DNA of 64,000 bases from Vulcanisaeta souniana JCM 11219 (GCF_026000775.1 NZ_AP026830.1:2193056-2257055), one strand, 5' to 3'; shown: positions 8,085-16,880, counted from the first letter of the stretch. Made by a program: numbers and translations. Notes: generated from the sequence alone by a model not told the origin.

Positions 8085-9074
8085 GTGTCATCAATTTACA
8101 GGAGGGTTATTAGGATTGGCGAGAAGAGTATTGGTATTACGCTACCCCGGCGTTGGCTTGACATGCTAAGTGTGGGTATTGGTGATGTGGTTGAGATAAG
8201 TCTCGTTGGAAAGGTCATTGTGGTTAAACCAGTGACCCAGGCAGGCGGCGAGACTAATGAGGTTAGTATATCACTCAGTGGTGCCATTGATGAGGCGACA
8301 AGGGTAATAATCGCAAGTTACATTGAGGGTTACGATAACGTGGAGATAATTGGACAAAAGGATAGCATTAGGAGGGCGTTCTCTAATGTTGAGAATAAAC
8401 TACCTGGCTCATTAATGCTTGAGAGTGATGGTAGTGTGTTGATTAAGGTGGCAACCAGTGAGTCAAATGTTGATCTAAACGAGGTGATAAATAGCATGGC
8501 GAATATCCTAAATTCCATGTTTAACAAGTTCATTGATTACCTTGGTACGGGAAAGGAGGACTCGCTCAAAGAGGTACTTGAGCTCGATGATCAAATGGAC
8601 AAGCTCTACTTCCTGGCGCTGAGGACTATAAAGAAGTTATCCTTCAGGGACCCGAAGAGGGCCATTGACGATACTATCGTGGTTAAGAACCTGGAACATG
8701 CGGCGGATGCCCTGGACAGGCTCTCGAATGCCTTCATGAGGGTGCAGGCGACTCAATGCAAACGCGAGATCGGTGAGAAACTCAGGGACGTCTGGACATA
8801 CATAATGAAGGCGGTATATGCATACCTAGACAATAATATAAATAACGCCCTAAAGGTCCTGCTAGACAGAGAACGCATGCTCAATAGCATGCTGGAGTTA
8901 GCCAACATGGGATGCACTGGGTTAAGTGGACTACTAACGGCATCAATACACGAGGGGCAATTAATAGTGGCTTTGGCAGCTGACATAGCCGAGGCAGCCT
9001 TCAGTAGGCACGTGAGGAGCATTGCAAAACCCACCAGGTTAGTGGCTGGAGAGGAACTGGGCGGTGAGGAATAG
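8085..9074 (+). CDS. AbrB/SpoVT-PhoU family regulator
   Basis: About 329 residues from GTG 8085; the open frame reaches back to 8010 but a TATA box at 8057-8064 excludes that. The N-terminal swapped-hairpin AbrB-type DNA-binding domain (RRVIRIGEKSIGITLPRRW, then GDVVEI) is followed by two PhoU-like helical bundles with several EXXXD-type acidic metal sites. The archaeal family is annotated as phosphate uptake regulator; here no pst transport genes are adjacent, so the target is unknown. Confidence 0.8.
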   Translation: MSSIYRRVIRIGEKSIGITLPRRWLDMLSVGIGDVVEISLVGKVIVVKPVTQAGGETNEVSISLSGAIDEATRVIIASYIEGYDNVEIIGQKDSIRRAFSNVENKLPGSLMLESDGSVLIKVATSESNVDLNEVINSMANILNSMFNKFIDYLGTGKEDSLKEVLELDDQMDKLYFLALRTIKKLSFRDPKRAIDDTIVVKNLEHAADALDRLSNAFMRVQATQCKREIGEKLRDVWTYIMKAVYAYLDNNINNALKVLLDRERMLNSMLELANMGCTGLSGLLTASIHEGQLIVALAADIAEAAFSRHVRSIAKPTRLVAGEELGGEE

Positions 9075-9082
9075 TGGGTCTG

Positions 9083-9137
9083 CCCATGATGAACACGTCG
9101 GTAGCTGAACGATGAAGACGGTCAGAGATCCTGAAAT
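9083..9137 (+). ncRNA. Candidate C/D box sRNA overlapping the methylase start
   Basis: All four boxes are present at canonical spacing: C ATGATGA (9086-9092), 12-nt guide, D' CTGA (9105-9108), 3-nt spacer, C' ATGAAGA (9112-9118, one mismatch), 12-nt guide, D CTGA (9131-9134). This 12/3/12 geometry is that of archaeal dual-guide 2'-O-methylation RNAs bound by L7Ae, Nop5 and fibrillarin. The C' box coincides with the ATG and first codons of the downstream gene. Targets were not identified; each guide would need a complementary rRNA or tRNA site. Confidence 0.5.
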
Positions 9138-9762
9138 ACACAACCTAAGGGAACTGGAATTAGTAATTCAGGGTATACCGGGTTATAGGACGCCAAGGTT
9201 AAGGCTTGAGCAGTACGTAACCGACTCAAACATAGTGGCGGTTGCGGTTTGGGACGCTCACATGAGGAATTACCTAACTAATGCAAGGGTGCTTGACCTG
9301 GGCTGTGGAACAGGCAGGTTTGCAATAGCGGCGGCACTAATGGGCGCTGCGCAGGTACTCTGCATGGACATTGACCAAGATGCCCTGGATACCGCCAGGA
9401 AGTCAGCGAGTAATTACAACCTTAATAATGTGGATTTCATAGTCGAAGACGTCAGAAACCTCGAACTAATGGGCAAATTCAACATTGTATTTCAAAACCC
9501 ACCATTCGGAATATGGACCGAGAGGGGACTCGATATGAAATTCCTAAGCACAGCAGCAAAATACAGCAACATAATATACACAATACATAAGTTAAGCACC
9601 CTAGACTACGTAAGCAATAAAGTTAACTCATTGGGATGCACAATGAGTGTTCTGGATAAAGTAACAATAACAATACCGCGCACATACAAGCATCACAAAA
9701 AAGAAAAATACAGAACAGAGGTATTCCTAGCCAGAATAGAATGCAAAAACACGAAGCCGTAA
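9112..9762 (+). CDS. METTL5-type N6-adenine RNA methyltransferase
   Basis: 216 residues. Rossmann SAM-binding motif LDLGCGTGRFAIAA (about residues 62-75), acidic motif MDIDQDAL, and catalytic NPPFG (about 131-135), the signature of amino-methylases that act on adenine. N-terminal LEQYVT matches the archaeal/METTL5 group, whose known eukaryotic member modifies an adenosine of small-subunit rRNA; an rRNA target is inferred here. It overlaps a C/D sRNA candidate at its start codon. tRNA-Leu follows 41 nt downstream. Confidence 0.8.
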   Translation: MKTVRDPEIHNLRELELVIQGIPGYRTPRLRLEQYVTDSNIVAVAVWDAHMRNYLTNARVLDLGCGTGRFAIAAALMGAAQVLCMDIDQDALDTARKSASNYNLNNVDFIVEDVRNLELMGKFNIVFQNPPFGIWTERGLDMKFLSTAAKYSNIIYTIHKLSTLDYVSNKVNSLGCTMSVLDKVTITIPRTYKHHKKEKYRTEVFLARIECKNTKP

Positions 9763-9803
9763 ACTGAGTAAAGCTAAAAAGACCGAAACTAACAGACACA
9801 CTA

Positions 9804-9891
9804 GCGGGGGTGCCCGAGCCAGGTCAAAGGGGACGGGTTCAGGTCCCGTTGGCGAAGGCCTGCGTGGGTTCAAATCCCACCCCCCGCACCA
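9804..9891 (+). tRNA. tRNA-Leu (anticodon CAG), CCA encoded
   Basis: Class II tRNA. Acceptor stem GCGGGGG (9804-9810) pairs with CCCCCGC (9881-9887); anticodon stem-loop ACGGG-TTCAGGT-CCCGT places CAG at 9840-9842; a long variable arm follows; T arm GTGGG-TTCAAAT-CCCAC. Discriminator A and encoded CCA end at 9891. No intron is seen, notable in a lineage rich in tRNA introns. The integrase remnant within 200 bp downstream suggests this tRNA was used as an integration site. Confidence 0.95.
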
Positions 9892-10057
9892 GGGGTTGAA
9901 TTGTTCATGTTTCGTGTTGTTTACGTGGTCATGAGTAGACATTTACGCAAACCTTATATACGTGACCGATGCGGTTTTGCAGTGAGTAGGCGTGGTGGAT
10001 TGCTCATTAATTGATACCGAGCAAATAACCCAAAGAGCAGCGCCTTTTGATTCTTAA

Positions 10058-10273
10058 CAACCTGCTGACTACCTCGGTATTAATCCGAATCCCGAGGATT
10101 GGGCTAGGAAGTTCATACCCTTCGACAAGGACAGGTTTAGGAGGGAAATCAAGGAGGCCACGGGACAAGTGCTTGGCAGGGAGTTTGAGTTGTATGAGTT
10201 GCGTAAACTCTTTGCAACTTACATGATTAGCCAGGGAGCACCTGAGTCCATAGTCAATACGCTTCCAGGGCAG
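10058..10273 (+). pseudogene. Tyrosine integrase C-terminal remnant
   Basis: The frame is open from 10058 and reads ADYLGINPNPEDWARKF, then ELRKLFATYMISQGAPESIV (about 10196-10255). The last part resembles the box II region (LRK-xFATY) of archaeal virus/plasmid integrases. The usual continuation to the catalytic Tyr is replaced by unrelated sequence after about 10273, and no N-terminal half is visible upstream. It lies 166 bp from tRNA-Leu, the usual kind of attachment site, and is best read as the scar of a lost element. Confidence 0.6.
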
Positions 10274-10331
10274 GGGTACCAATTGGGTTGTAATCCTTGT
10301 GTGTTTTTAATTTTGGGTTTTGGGTTTTTGT

Positions 10332-10685
10332 TTATGGTGCGCCTATTATTTTTGCTACGTCGTATATTATTGTTGGTTTCCAGTAGATTGAGTTGCGTTC
10401 TCTTAGTATTCCGATTACCCACACTATTAGGAATGCCAGTCCAGCCAGGTAACCCAGTGCCGTTATTACTATGTGCATTGGTGGTATTAGGATGGTTAAT
10501 AGTGATAGTATTCCAAGAACCACATCAACAACAATAATGACAAGACCAAAGGCAATACTCAAGTAAGACCAATGCCTAACATAACCCGAACCAGGCCTAA
10601 CCACCAAACCAATCACACCACCAACAAGCGGAACCAACCAAGCAACCAAAGCCCAAACACCCTCATCCCCACTCAACTGAGACAT
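10332..10685 (-). CDS. Small multi-span membrane protein (DUF4870-like)
   Basis: 117 residues with an N-terminal amphipathic segment and three to four hydrophobic helices; GDEGVWALVAWLVPLVGGVIG and the later Tyr/His-rich turn resemble small DUF4870/TM2-like membrane proteins. A TATA box gtttatata at about 10706-10716 (minus strand) fits a short leader. Function unknown. It sits between the integrase remnant and a decayed gene, so it may belong to the integrated element. Confidence 0.55.
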   Translation of the reverse strand: MSQLSGDEGVWALVAWLVPLVGGVIGLVVRPGSGYVRHWSYLSIAFGLVIIVVDVVLGILSLLTILIPPMHIVITALGYLAGLAFLIVWVIGILRERNSIYWKPTIIYDVAKIIGAP

Positions 10686-10869
10686 ACAAGCAATAAGAAA
10701 AAACCCCTATATAAACACTTCCAAAATCATCATTACCCATGCTCAAAACAACCCTTGTGTTTAGCAAATAATAATTACACAAGGTAGCAAATTAACCGTT
10801 CGATCTTAACTCCACTCTGCCATACAACCTCTTGCCATTTATTTTTATTAATATTAAGCATTCTATCGC

Positions 10870-11318
10870 CTATGCTTTTACTATATTTTCTATTTTATTC
10901 ATTAAATTCCTTGGGTTTTCTACGTTATTAAATTCCACCTCCACCTTATCATTTTCCATAAATGCAATATTGACCACGGACTCCGATACCACTCTTACGT
11001 TCCTCAACGTAGGTACAGAATCAAAAAGACTAACTTGTTTTACTATTCCATCTCTACTTTGTATAATAGCTTTTATTTGTTAATACGTATTTGCGCCCAG
11101 TTGGAATTGAGTACATAATATTTCCTTCTTTGCCTTTAATATATAGATAAATGCCCAGCATTATTAGGATTATCTCCACGTAATAGACGGCCAGTAAAAT
11201 AATTCCAATAATTATTGTTAATAATACCCAAGGTCCTATGCGACGGCTTTTTAGACCCAATAGCCTCATTAAAACTTAATACTATTTGCTCGTCAGGCAT
11301 TAAATTTAACTCATCCAT
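10870..11318 (-). pseudogene. Frameshifted membrane protein with PH-like domain
   Basis: Three frames together give one plausible protein. From ATG 11318: MDELNLMPDEQIVLSF; after one extra base near 11272: RRIGPWVLLTIIIGIILLAVYY and a second helix, then YVLTNK; after one extra A near 11062: IIQSRDGIVKQVSLFDSVPT, ending in NIVKA at 10870. A two-helix membrane hairpin followed by a beta domain containing YVLTNK-x-I is the layout of membrane-anchored bacterial-type PH (DUF304-like) proteins. Both breaks are in short homopolymers, so sequencing error is an alternative to decay. Confidence 0.5.
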
Positions 11319-11657
11319 ATAACACTATAATTCTTAATTAATAATATAAATCCTTCCTTTTAGCCTGAACTGCTTAATAATTAGTTAAAACTTACTTGAT
11401 ATAAATATAGTTCCTAGGGAAAGGCTTTATCCTTCTAAGGCATAGCTTATGTTCAGCATGGTATGACTCTACAGGAAGAGTATAAGGGTATTTTCATTTT
11501 CCCTTACTCATATATGGTCTCTATATAAGAAGAGCTTTCCATAAACCTATATTTAACTTCCCATGGAAATAATATACTGCTTCCCCTCTACGGTACTTTA
11601 GATGAAATTCTTCTACGTTATAGAAGTAAATTATCACAATGAGCTAGGGCTTTAGTT
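11319..11657. other. AT-rich intergenic stretch, no gene seen
   Basis: 338 bp, strongly A/T-rich, with several TATA-like runs. No frame longer than about 20 codons with a start was found on either strand. It may hold the promoter of the decayed gene to its left, and the 3' end of the TPR gene to its right. Confidence 0.4.
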
Positions 11658-12497
11658 TTAAGAAGAAGACTCTGAATTTATTCTTTCTCTTGCGGCCTTG
11701 AATAACTCGTTTGTTGGGTCAAGTTGACATGCATTCTCTATTTCAGTCTTCGCAAGCCTGTAATTCCCCAGTTTTTCAAGTGCTATGGCCTTACCGTAGT
11801 GGAAAAATGCGTTTCCTGGGTTTATTTTCAGTAATGATGTGAATTCATCAAGCGCCTCCTGGTACCTACCCGAAAGGTTCAGCAGGTTCGCCCTCATTAA
11901 CCTCCTTGTATCATACCCCCTCTTGTTAGAAGGGCTTATCCTCTCAGCCTCATCAAGCACGGAAAGGGCTTCATTAAAATTCCCAATTGCCATGAGTATA
12001 CCCGCCTTCGTCTCATAATAGTGGGCTAGAAAGACCTCGAGCCCAGCATGTCTCGGGAGGTACTGAATTGCTGAATTTATTGAGGATAGAGCTTCATTAA
12101 GCCTTCCAAGGTTTTTCAACACCAAGCTTCTCTTGCAAAATGCATCAGCATACCTTGGGTTTATGGAGACAGCTTTATCTAATTCCTCAAGGGCCTCCTG
12201 ATATCTACCCAGTTCATTCAGCGCCATGCCCCTTGCCTTGTGATAACTTGCGGAGTCAGGCTTTATTTCCAGGGCTTTATTGAATTGTTCCAAGGCCTCC
12301 TGAGGTCTTCCAGTCCCTAGTAAAAGTTCCCCCACCTTTATGTAGTATGTCGGGTTCGCAGGATCCCTTTGATGAGCCTTATTATACTCCTCCAATGCCT
12401 TTCTCGCCTCCTTCTCAGCCCCCTGTTTATCGGTTAAATAGAGAGCCTTTGCCGTTCTTGCGTGCTCATCTCCCTCCTTAAAATTCTCATCAATCAT
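11658..12497 (-). CDS. TPR repeat protein
   Basis: About 279 residues from ATG 12497, which overlaps the upstream stop in TAATG; upstream in-frame starts are inside the preceding gene. About six to seven tetratricopeptide repeats span nearly the whole chain; typical repeats are GRPQEALEQFNKALEIKPDS and GRYQEALEELDKAVSINPRY, with the W/G/Y/A/P pattern. A helical scaffold for protein-protein contact in the cytosol. Coupled to the zinc-ribbon gene before it, probably its partner. Confidence 0.85.
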   Translation of the reverse strand: MIDENFKEGDEHARTAKALYLTDKQGAEKEARKALEEYNKAHQRDPANPTYYIKVGELLLGTGRPQEALEQFNKALEIKPDSASYHKARGMALNELGRYQEALEELDKAVSINPRYADAFCKRSLVLKNLGRLNEALSSINSAIQYLPRHAGLEVFLAHYYETKAGILMAIGNFNEALSVLDEAERISPSNKRGYDTRRLMRANLLNLSGRYQEALDEFTSLLKINPGNAFFHYGKAIALEKLGNYRLAKTEIENACQLDPTNELFKAARERINSESSS

Positions 12498-13189
12498 TAT
12501 GGAACACCCCCTCCAGAGCCAATAAACGACCATTGCACCGTGTCATCGCCTCTTTTTATGGCGTAAATTAGGGCAGCGAGTATTACAGGCTGAAGCTTAT
12601 TCGAGTAAAGGTAAAGGTGGTACCTGAGGTGTAGGAAGCTTACATTAATCATGCTGGTTCTTGGTTCAACCCTTGCTATGGTATCCTTTTCATCCACTAT
12701 GTAGTATGTGAGGTAGGGAATTGAATTCAGGAAATTCCCACCAGCATTTTCTGACACAGTTTTAGCCAGGACGTTCCCTGATGGTTCTTCTATCCAGTAA
12801 GACCTCACCACAGGGACACCTGTCCCGGGAGCCATGGTTGAGTTTATGTAGTTCCTTAGTTTATCCTGGGTTGGCTTTACGTTCGGGTTCCCTATAACAG
12901 CGAGTAGCGTGCTCCCTGAACCATCGTATACCCTATTTCCATTTATCTTACCGATAACTAATCCGGATTCCGTAATTAAGTGCTCCTTGTTAATTAAGCC
13001 CGACTTCCTTACTGTTAACTCAGGAACCTTTTCCTCATTACGGAACTCAATGTTACCCTTATTCACATATATGTCATATTTCTTTAATACGCTTCCAGGG
13101 ACTCCAGAGGACTGGAGCTTGCTTCCACAGACCACGCAGAAGGCAGAGCCTTCTGGATTGTAAGCCCCGCAAACGGGGCAAAGCACCAT
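12497..13189 (-). CDS. Zinc-ribbon protein with a scramblase/LURP-like beta domain
   Basis: 230 residues. An N-terminal zinc ribbon CPVCGAYNPEGSAFCVVCG (C-x2-C...C-x2-C, residues 4-22) is followed by a beta-rich domain. Strands such as YWIEEPSGNVLAKTV and YYIVDEKDTIARVE, ending in a hydrophobic helix (about 205-220), recall the tubby-like/LURP-one/scramblase fold; this is a pattern impression, not a family match. First gene of a two-gene operon with the TPR protein. Confidence 0.5.
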   Translation of the reverse strand: MVLCPVCGAYNPEGSAFCVVCGSKLQSSGVPGSVLKKYDIYVNKGNIEFRNEEKVPELTVRKSGLINKEHLITESGLVIGKINGNRVYDGSGSTLLAVIGNPNVKPTQDKLRNYINSTMAPGTGVPVVRSYWIEEPSGNVLAKTVSENAGGNFLNSIPYLTYYIVDEKDTIARVEPRTSMINVSFLHLRYHLYLYSNKLQPVILAALIYAIKRGDDTVQWSFIGSGGGVP

Positions 13190-13282
13190 TTATTTTTCAC
13201 CATATGTTTTTAATATAATGAACTATAAAAACCTTACTAAAAATCGAAAGATCATATTTAGATAGATTTAATAAGAGGACTT

Positions 13283-13870
13283 ATGAAGATAAAAAGGTGG
13301 TATACTTTGGGTTGCCAACCATATGTACTGTATTATGGGAACAACTTCTTCAATAGATTGAGGAAGGTATACGGAATAGGGATGCTTGACAGACCTCTGC
13401 TAAAGATATTTGAAAGGTATGGAGAAAATGCGAACTTTTTAAACAGAGAGCAAGCAGCAGGGCTCTTAAATTCCGTAAAAGGACAGGGCTCTGTTACAGT
13501 AAGTAACGCCCAAATCATGAAGAACTTGTTTGAAGCCCTCTTCCTTCCAACAGCCCTAATATACTCTTACCTCAAAAAACTCTCCTTTTCCGAAGCCGCA
13601 GAAACCGATGGCTTCATTATAATGGAATTCATGGGATCCCAGTCGAGACCCATGAAGATTACACCTCGTATAGTCTATATGTGGTTCATAATTCCAAAGT
13701 CAGAGGAAGGGTGCAAAAGGTCTGAGGATTTAATGAAGAAAATCAAACAAGACACAGGCGCTGTGCCCATAAGTCAAGAAGAGTGGGAAGAGTTGAAGCC
13801 ATTAATTGAGAAGTTCTCAAAGGTTCTTCCCGTTTACGGTTCAGGAGAAAACCTGTGGGAAAAGATCTAG
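13283..13870 (+). CDS. Hypothetical protein
   Basis: 195 residues, no recognised domain. Mixed alpha/beta, basic N-terminus (MKIKRWYTLG), one hydrophobic stretch at about 90-105 (ALFLPTALIYSYL), and a Glu/Lys-rich helical C-terminus. Divergent from the zinc-ribbon gene. The sequence is AT-richer than the core genes, consistent with the accessory island. Confidence 0.5.
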   Translation: MKIKRWYTLGCQPYVLYYGNNFFNRLRKVYGIGMLDRPLLKIFERYGENANFLNREQAAGLLNSVKGQGSVTVSNAQIMKNLFEALFLPTALIYSYLKKLSFSEAAETDGFIIMEFMGSQSRPMKITPRIVYMWFIIPKSEEGCKRSEDLMKKIKQDTGAVPISQEEWEELKPLIEKFSKVLPVYGSGENLWEKI

Positions 13871-14038
13871 CTAGTGCCTTAACATTGATCTTCATCCGTT
13901 TATTAGTTTTATTTAGTATTTAATAATGCAAAAAGCATCCTTGTTAATATGGCTAAATAGCAAAATTAGGAAAGGAGTTCAGCCTGGTTTGTGTTTTGTC
14001 AGTTCTGCTACGTGATTCTGAAGAGTCTTGCCTTGTAA

Positions 14039-14335
14039 ACGTAAAAGGGCTTTATAATTAATTTTCATATATCAGCAGTTTTTGGTTTAAGTGCGAGAAT
14101 GGGAGGAATATTTAGCGGATCGTATGCGGGATGGGCAAATTGGTGGGGTAATATTATAGGTGGACTTGCTCCTTATATAGTTACTTATATATCTTCAATT
14201 TATGGTTGGTTCTGGGGATTATTCTACGTGGGTATATGTGCAATAATCGGTGGCATATTATGGTTAGTAAGCCAGCCCGATAAATCGTTTGCACCAGAAA
14301 TAATACCAAGCTATATACCGAAGAGATATGGATAA
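14039..14335 (+). pseudogene. C-terminal remnant of an MFS transporter
   Basis: The frame is open from 14039 and carries the pattern of the last two helices of a major-facilitator transporter: ISAVFGLSARMGGIF, GWANWWGNIIGGLAPYI, YGWFWGLFYVGICAIIGGIL, then a polar tail PDKSFAPE. About 95 residues of an expected 400-450 remain, with no N-terminal part upstream. ATG 14099 exists, but the homology-like pattern begins before it, so this is a relic rather than a small gene. Confidence 0.5.
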
Positions 14336-14619
14336 GTTTACAAATTTTTAATTAAATATTTTCAATTTTCCATATGATGTTAACTTCAAGTAACCTGGAG
14401 TTTGTCAACATTTTCTCGGCTTCCTTATGTGTACATATGCTGTGAAGTTTCTGAAGTTGTTGTAAATATTAGTATTAAAACTCGCAGTGAGGAGTATGGT
14501 GCTACCACTAACAATTATTGAAACTGAACGCGACACGTATTTGAACTGATTTGCATTGCACCTATGTTTATCAATACTCCCTGGACTTTCATGCCGAGGG
14601 TTTGACTGCATGATCATAG
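14336..14619. other. Intergenic region with no gene seen
   Basis: AT-rich, with only short chance frames on both strands (for example a 70-residue minus frame without coding character). It separates the MFS remnant from the insertion-sequence relic. Confidence 0.35.
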
Positions 14620-14770
14620 GGATCTAAATGTAAGCCCAAGTATCCTAAGGTATGTAGCTGGGAACAAGTCCACCGCTTGTCGTGCCTCACGTAATACCCC
14701 TGGACACGCCCAGAGTTAAGATGAGGCAGTGAAGCAGGAAACCTTGTTCCTCAGGCCAAGATGACTTGTC
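14620..14770 (+). mobile_element. Possible tnpB right-end relic (IS200/IS605 or IS607)
   Basis: One frame reads LNVSPSILRYVAGNKSTACR, then RNTPGHAQS, a stop, and DEAVKQETLFLR. The DNA from gatgaggcagtgaagcagg (14720-14738) followed by a GC-rich inverted segment resembles the conserved 3' end of archaeal tnpB elements. No other part of the element is visible. The match is from memory of such ends, not an alignment. Confidence 0.3.
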
Positions 14771-14778
14771 ATCATAAT

Positions 14779-14787
14779 GTTTAAAAG
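14779..14787 (+). promoter_or_regulatory. TATA box that decides the aminopropyltransferase start
   Basis: gtttaaaag is centred about 27 nt before ATG 14810. ATG 14777 lies upstream of the box and so would not be in the transcript. Confidence 0.55.
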
Positions 14788-14809
14788 TTGGGTGTATGGT
14801 CATGATTTG

Positions 14810-15739
14810 ATGAGTATTAGGAATATAAGTGCGGAGGGTAGTTGGTTCATTGAGTTTAATACACCCTTTAGTTGGCATGTTAGGGGCGTGAAGAGGGTCC
14901 TCTATAGTGGTACCACGAAGTACCAGAGGGTTGCCGTGGTGGAGTTCGAGGACTTAGGCAAGGCATTAATACTTGACGGTAAGGTTCAGAGTTCCTTCTA
15001 TGATGAGTTCGTTTATCATGAGTCCCTGGTCCACCCGGTCATGATCACGCACCCGAATCCAAGGAGGGTCCTCATTCTCGGTGGTGGTGAGGGTGCCACG
15101 GCAAGGGAGGTGCTTAGGCATAGGAGTGTTGAGGAGGTTGTGATGGTGGACATAGACAACGAAGTACTTAGGTTGGTCAAGGAGTACCTTCCGGAGATGA
15201 GTCAGGGTGTTTTTGAGGATTCCAGGTTTAAGCTCGTCATTGATGATGGTAGGAAGTTCCTTGAGAGGTCCAGGGATAAGTACGACGTAATAATACTTGA
15301 CCTAACGGACCCGCTTGAGGGCGGTCCCTCGTACTTACTATACACAGTTGAATTTTACAGCATTGTTAGGGATAGGCTGAGCGATGATGGTTTAATGGTT
15401 ACTCAGGCAACGTCAACGTCATACTCTCTCAGGACCTTTGCAACGATATACAGGACCATTGCCTCAGTATTTCCAATAGCCAGGGCTTACCAGGTGTATA
15501 TGCATTCCTTTGATAGTACGTGGGGCTTCGTTATTGGGTCAAAGAGGCTTGACCCAGCATCACTATCACTAGAGGATGTTAATGGCAGGATAAGGGAACG
15601 CATTGGTAAGGAACTTAGGTTTTATGAGGGCGACATACATAGGGCGCTTTTTGCTCTACCTAAGCACATAAGGGCTGTGCTTGAGGATAAGTCCATAATG
15701 CCCGCCACAGACAAGAACCCAACATTCCTACCAGCATAG
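14810..15739 (+). CDS. speE: Polyamine aminopropyltransferase (spermidine/thermospermine synthase family)
   Basis: 309 residues from ATG 14810. Transfers an aminopropyl group from decarboxylated SAM to an amine. N-terminal beta domain ending in YQRVAVVEFEDLGKALILDG, substrate gate SFYDEFVYHESLVHP, SAM-type motif LILGGGEGATAREVLRH (about residues 85-101), acidic VDIDNEV, and DLTDP. Hyperthermophile members make spermidine, thermospermine or N1-aminopropylagmatine; the acceptor cannot be told from sequence alone. Monocistronic and leaderless by TATA spacing. Confidence 0.85.
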   Translation: MSIRNISAEGSWFIEFNTPFSWHVRGVKRVLYSGTTKYQRVAVVEFEDLGKALILDGKVQSSFYDEFVYHESLVHPVMITHPNPRRVLILGGGEGATAREVLRHRSVEEVVMVDIDNEVLRLVKEYLPEMSQGVFEDSRFKLVIDDGRKFLERSRDKYDVIILDLTDPLEGGPSYLLYTVEFYSIVRDRLSDDGLMVTQATSTSYSLRTFATIYRTIASVFPIARAYQVYMHSFDSTWGFVIGSKRLDPASLSLEDVNGRIRERIGKELRFYEGDIHRALFALPKHIRAVLEDKSIMPATDKNPTFLPA

Positions 15740-15841
15740 TGGGTCCCTTGATAATATTCGGTGCAACACGTTGTGAGTAAAATCATTAACTCATTAATTA
15801 ATTGCGTACTGGTGCACATTGGATCAAATAAGGGAAGGGAC

Positions 15842-16690
15842 TTAGGCATTATTTTTCCTGCTTACAACTAGGAATGTGGTTGCCATGTACTTAAACGGCG
15901 CATGTCGTCCCAGGGTGTCGTCAAATAGGTACAACAGTGATGCAAGGCTACTCGTTATTCCATTATTCCATTGATGAAGCCTAGAGGGAATTACATTGGA
16001 TAATACGTGAATGCCCCTAAGGCTTATTAACCTGAACCCGTAATTACTCAGTATATTCCTAATCTCCTTAATTGTGAAGAACCTAAACGGTATGTTCTCA
16101 TGATCATGATTATACCAATAACCCACATGCCCGTTCCCACTAATTAAGCCCTTGAGGAAGCCCCTTATGGGCACGCCGCCAAGTAATGATTCATACGCCA
16201 TGTCCGGGCACACTAAATTATCAACATCAAATATCAAGTAACCGCCACCGCTTAAAACCCTTGAAACTTCCCTAAATGCATCCTCGGTCTTCACTATGTG
16301 ATTAAAGACACTGCCATAGGCCACAACCGCATCGAAGTAGCCATCCCTAAAGGGCAGTTTAACGGCATCGCCCTGCACCGGATCACTGCATCTCCTTGAT
16401 CTAACGCATTTATTGAGTGATGCGTGGGAGATATCGAGGCTTACCACGTGGTATCCACGTTCCCTAAGGAGCCTTGTCCAAATGCCGGTGCCACTGCCGA
16501 GGTCCAGGATCTTACTTCTTATTTTCACGCCATTAAAGTAATCCCTGAATACCGCGTATAATTCACTATATACATGCCTATAGTACTGAGAGAGCTTTAG
16601 GTAAATCCTTTCATAGTTCGACGCCATTTCATCATAGACGTTACTCACGTACGTTTCGTAATTAGATGATTGATCGTCACCCTCCACCAC
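15842..16690 (-). CDS. SAM-dependent class I methyltransferase
   Basis: 282 residues. Motif I ILDLGSGTGIWTRLL (about residues 63-77), motif II VVSLDIS, and later FDAVVAYGSVFNHI and SGGYLIFDVDN, all typical of small-molecule methyltransferases (methyltransf_11/25 type). No transmembrane segment. Substrate unknown. It is divergent from the nucleotidyltransferase-like gene and convergent with speE, with no operon partner. Confidence 0.8.
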   Translation of the reverse strand: MVEGDDQSSNYETYVSNVYDEMASNYERIYLKLSQYYRHVYSELYAVFRDYFNGVKIRSKILDLGSGTGIWTRLLRERGYHVVSLDISHASLNKCVRSRRCSDPVQGDAVKLPFRDGYFDAVVAYGSVFNHIVKTEDAFREVSRVLSGGGYLIFDVDNLVCPDMAYESLLGGVPIRGFLKGLISGNGHVGYWYNHDHENIPFRFFTIKEIRNILSNYGFRLISLRGIHVLSNVIPSRLHQWNNGITSSLASLLYLFDDTLGRHAPFKYMATTFLVVSRKNNA

Positions 16691-16880
16691 TAACCTCCCA
16701 ACCTCTAGTTAAAGGGCGGCGGCTTAATAAAGCCTTCTATTGCATAAATATAGTATATATTTCACGCCTCAGTAGCCATAACAATGCGTATAAGCGATCC
16801 ATTGTTCTGAGGAGATTTATTGACCTGGCTAGTGGATATGAATAAAAATTTTATTAAGTAAACGATTTGCCAATACCTCA

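Noticed and set aside
10007-10282. Minus-strand 91-codon ORF over the integrase remnant
   Set aside because: It is the shadow of the plus-strand remnant, whose residues match integrase box II.
10832-11083. Plus-strand 83-codon ORF
   Set aside because: The minus strand here reads as the C-terminal part of the frameshifted PH-like protein; the plus frame is rich in Phe, Ile, Ser and Thr, as an antisense shadow would be.
14750-14777. Minus-strand C/D-like pattern (ATGATGA, 14 nt, CTGA)
   Set aside because: No C'/D' pair with proper spacing follows, and the DNA is better read as an IS right-end relic and promoter region.
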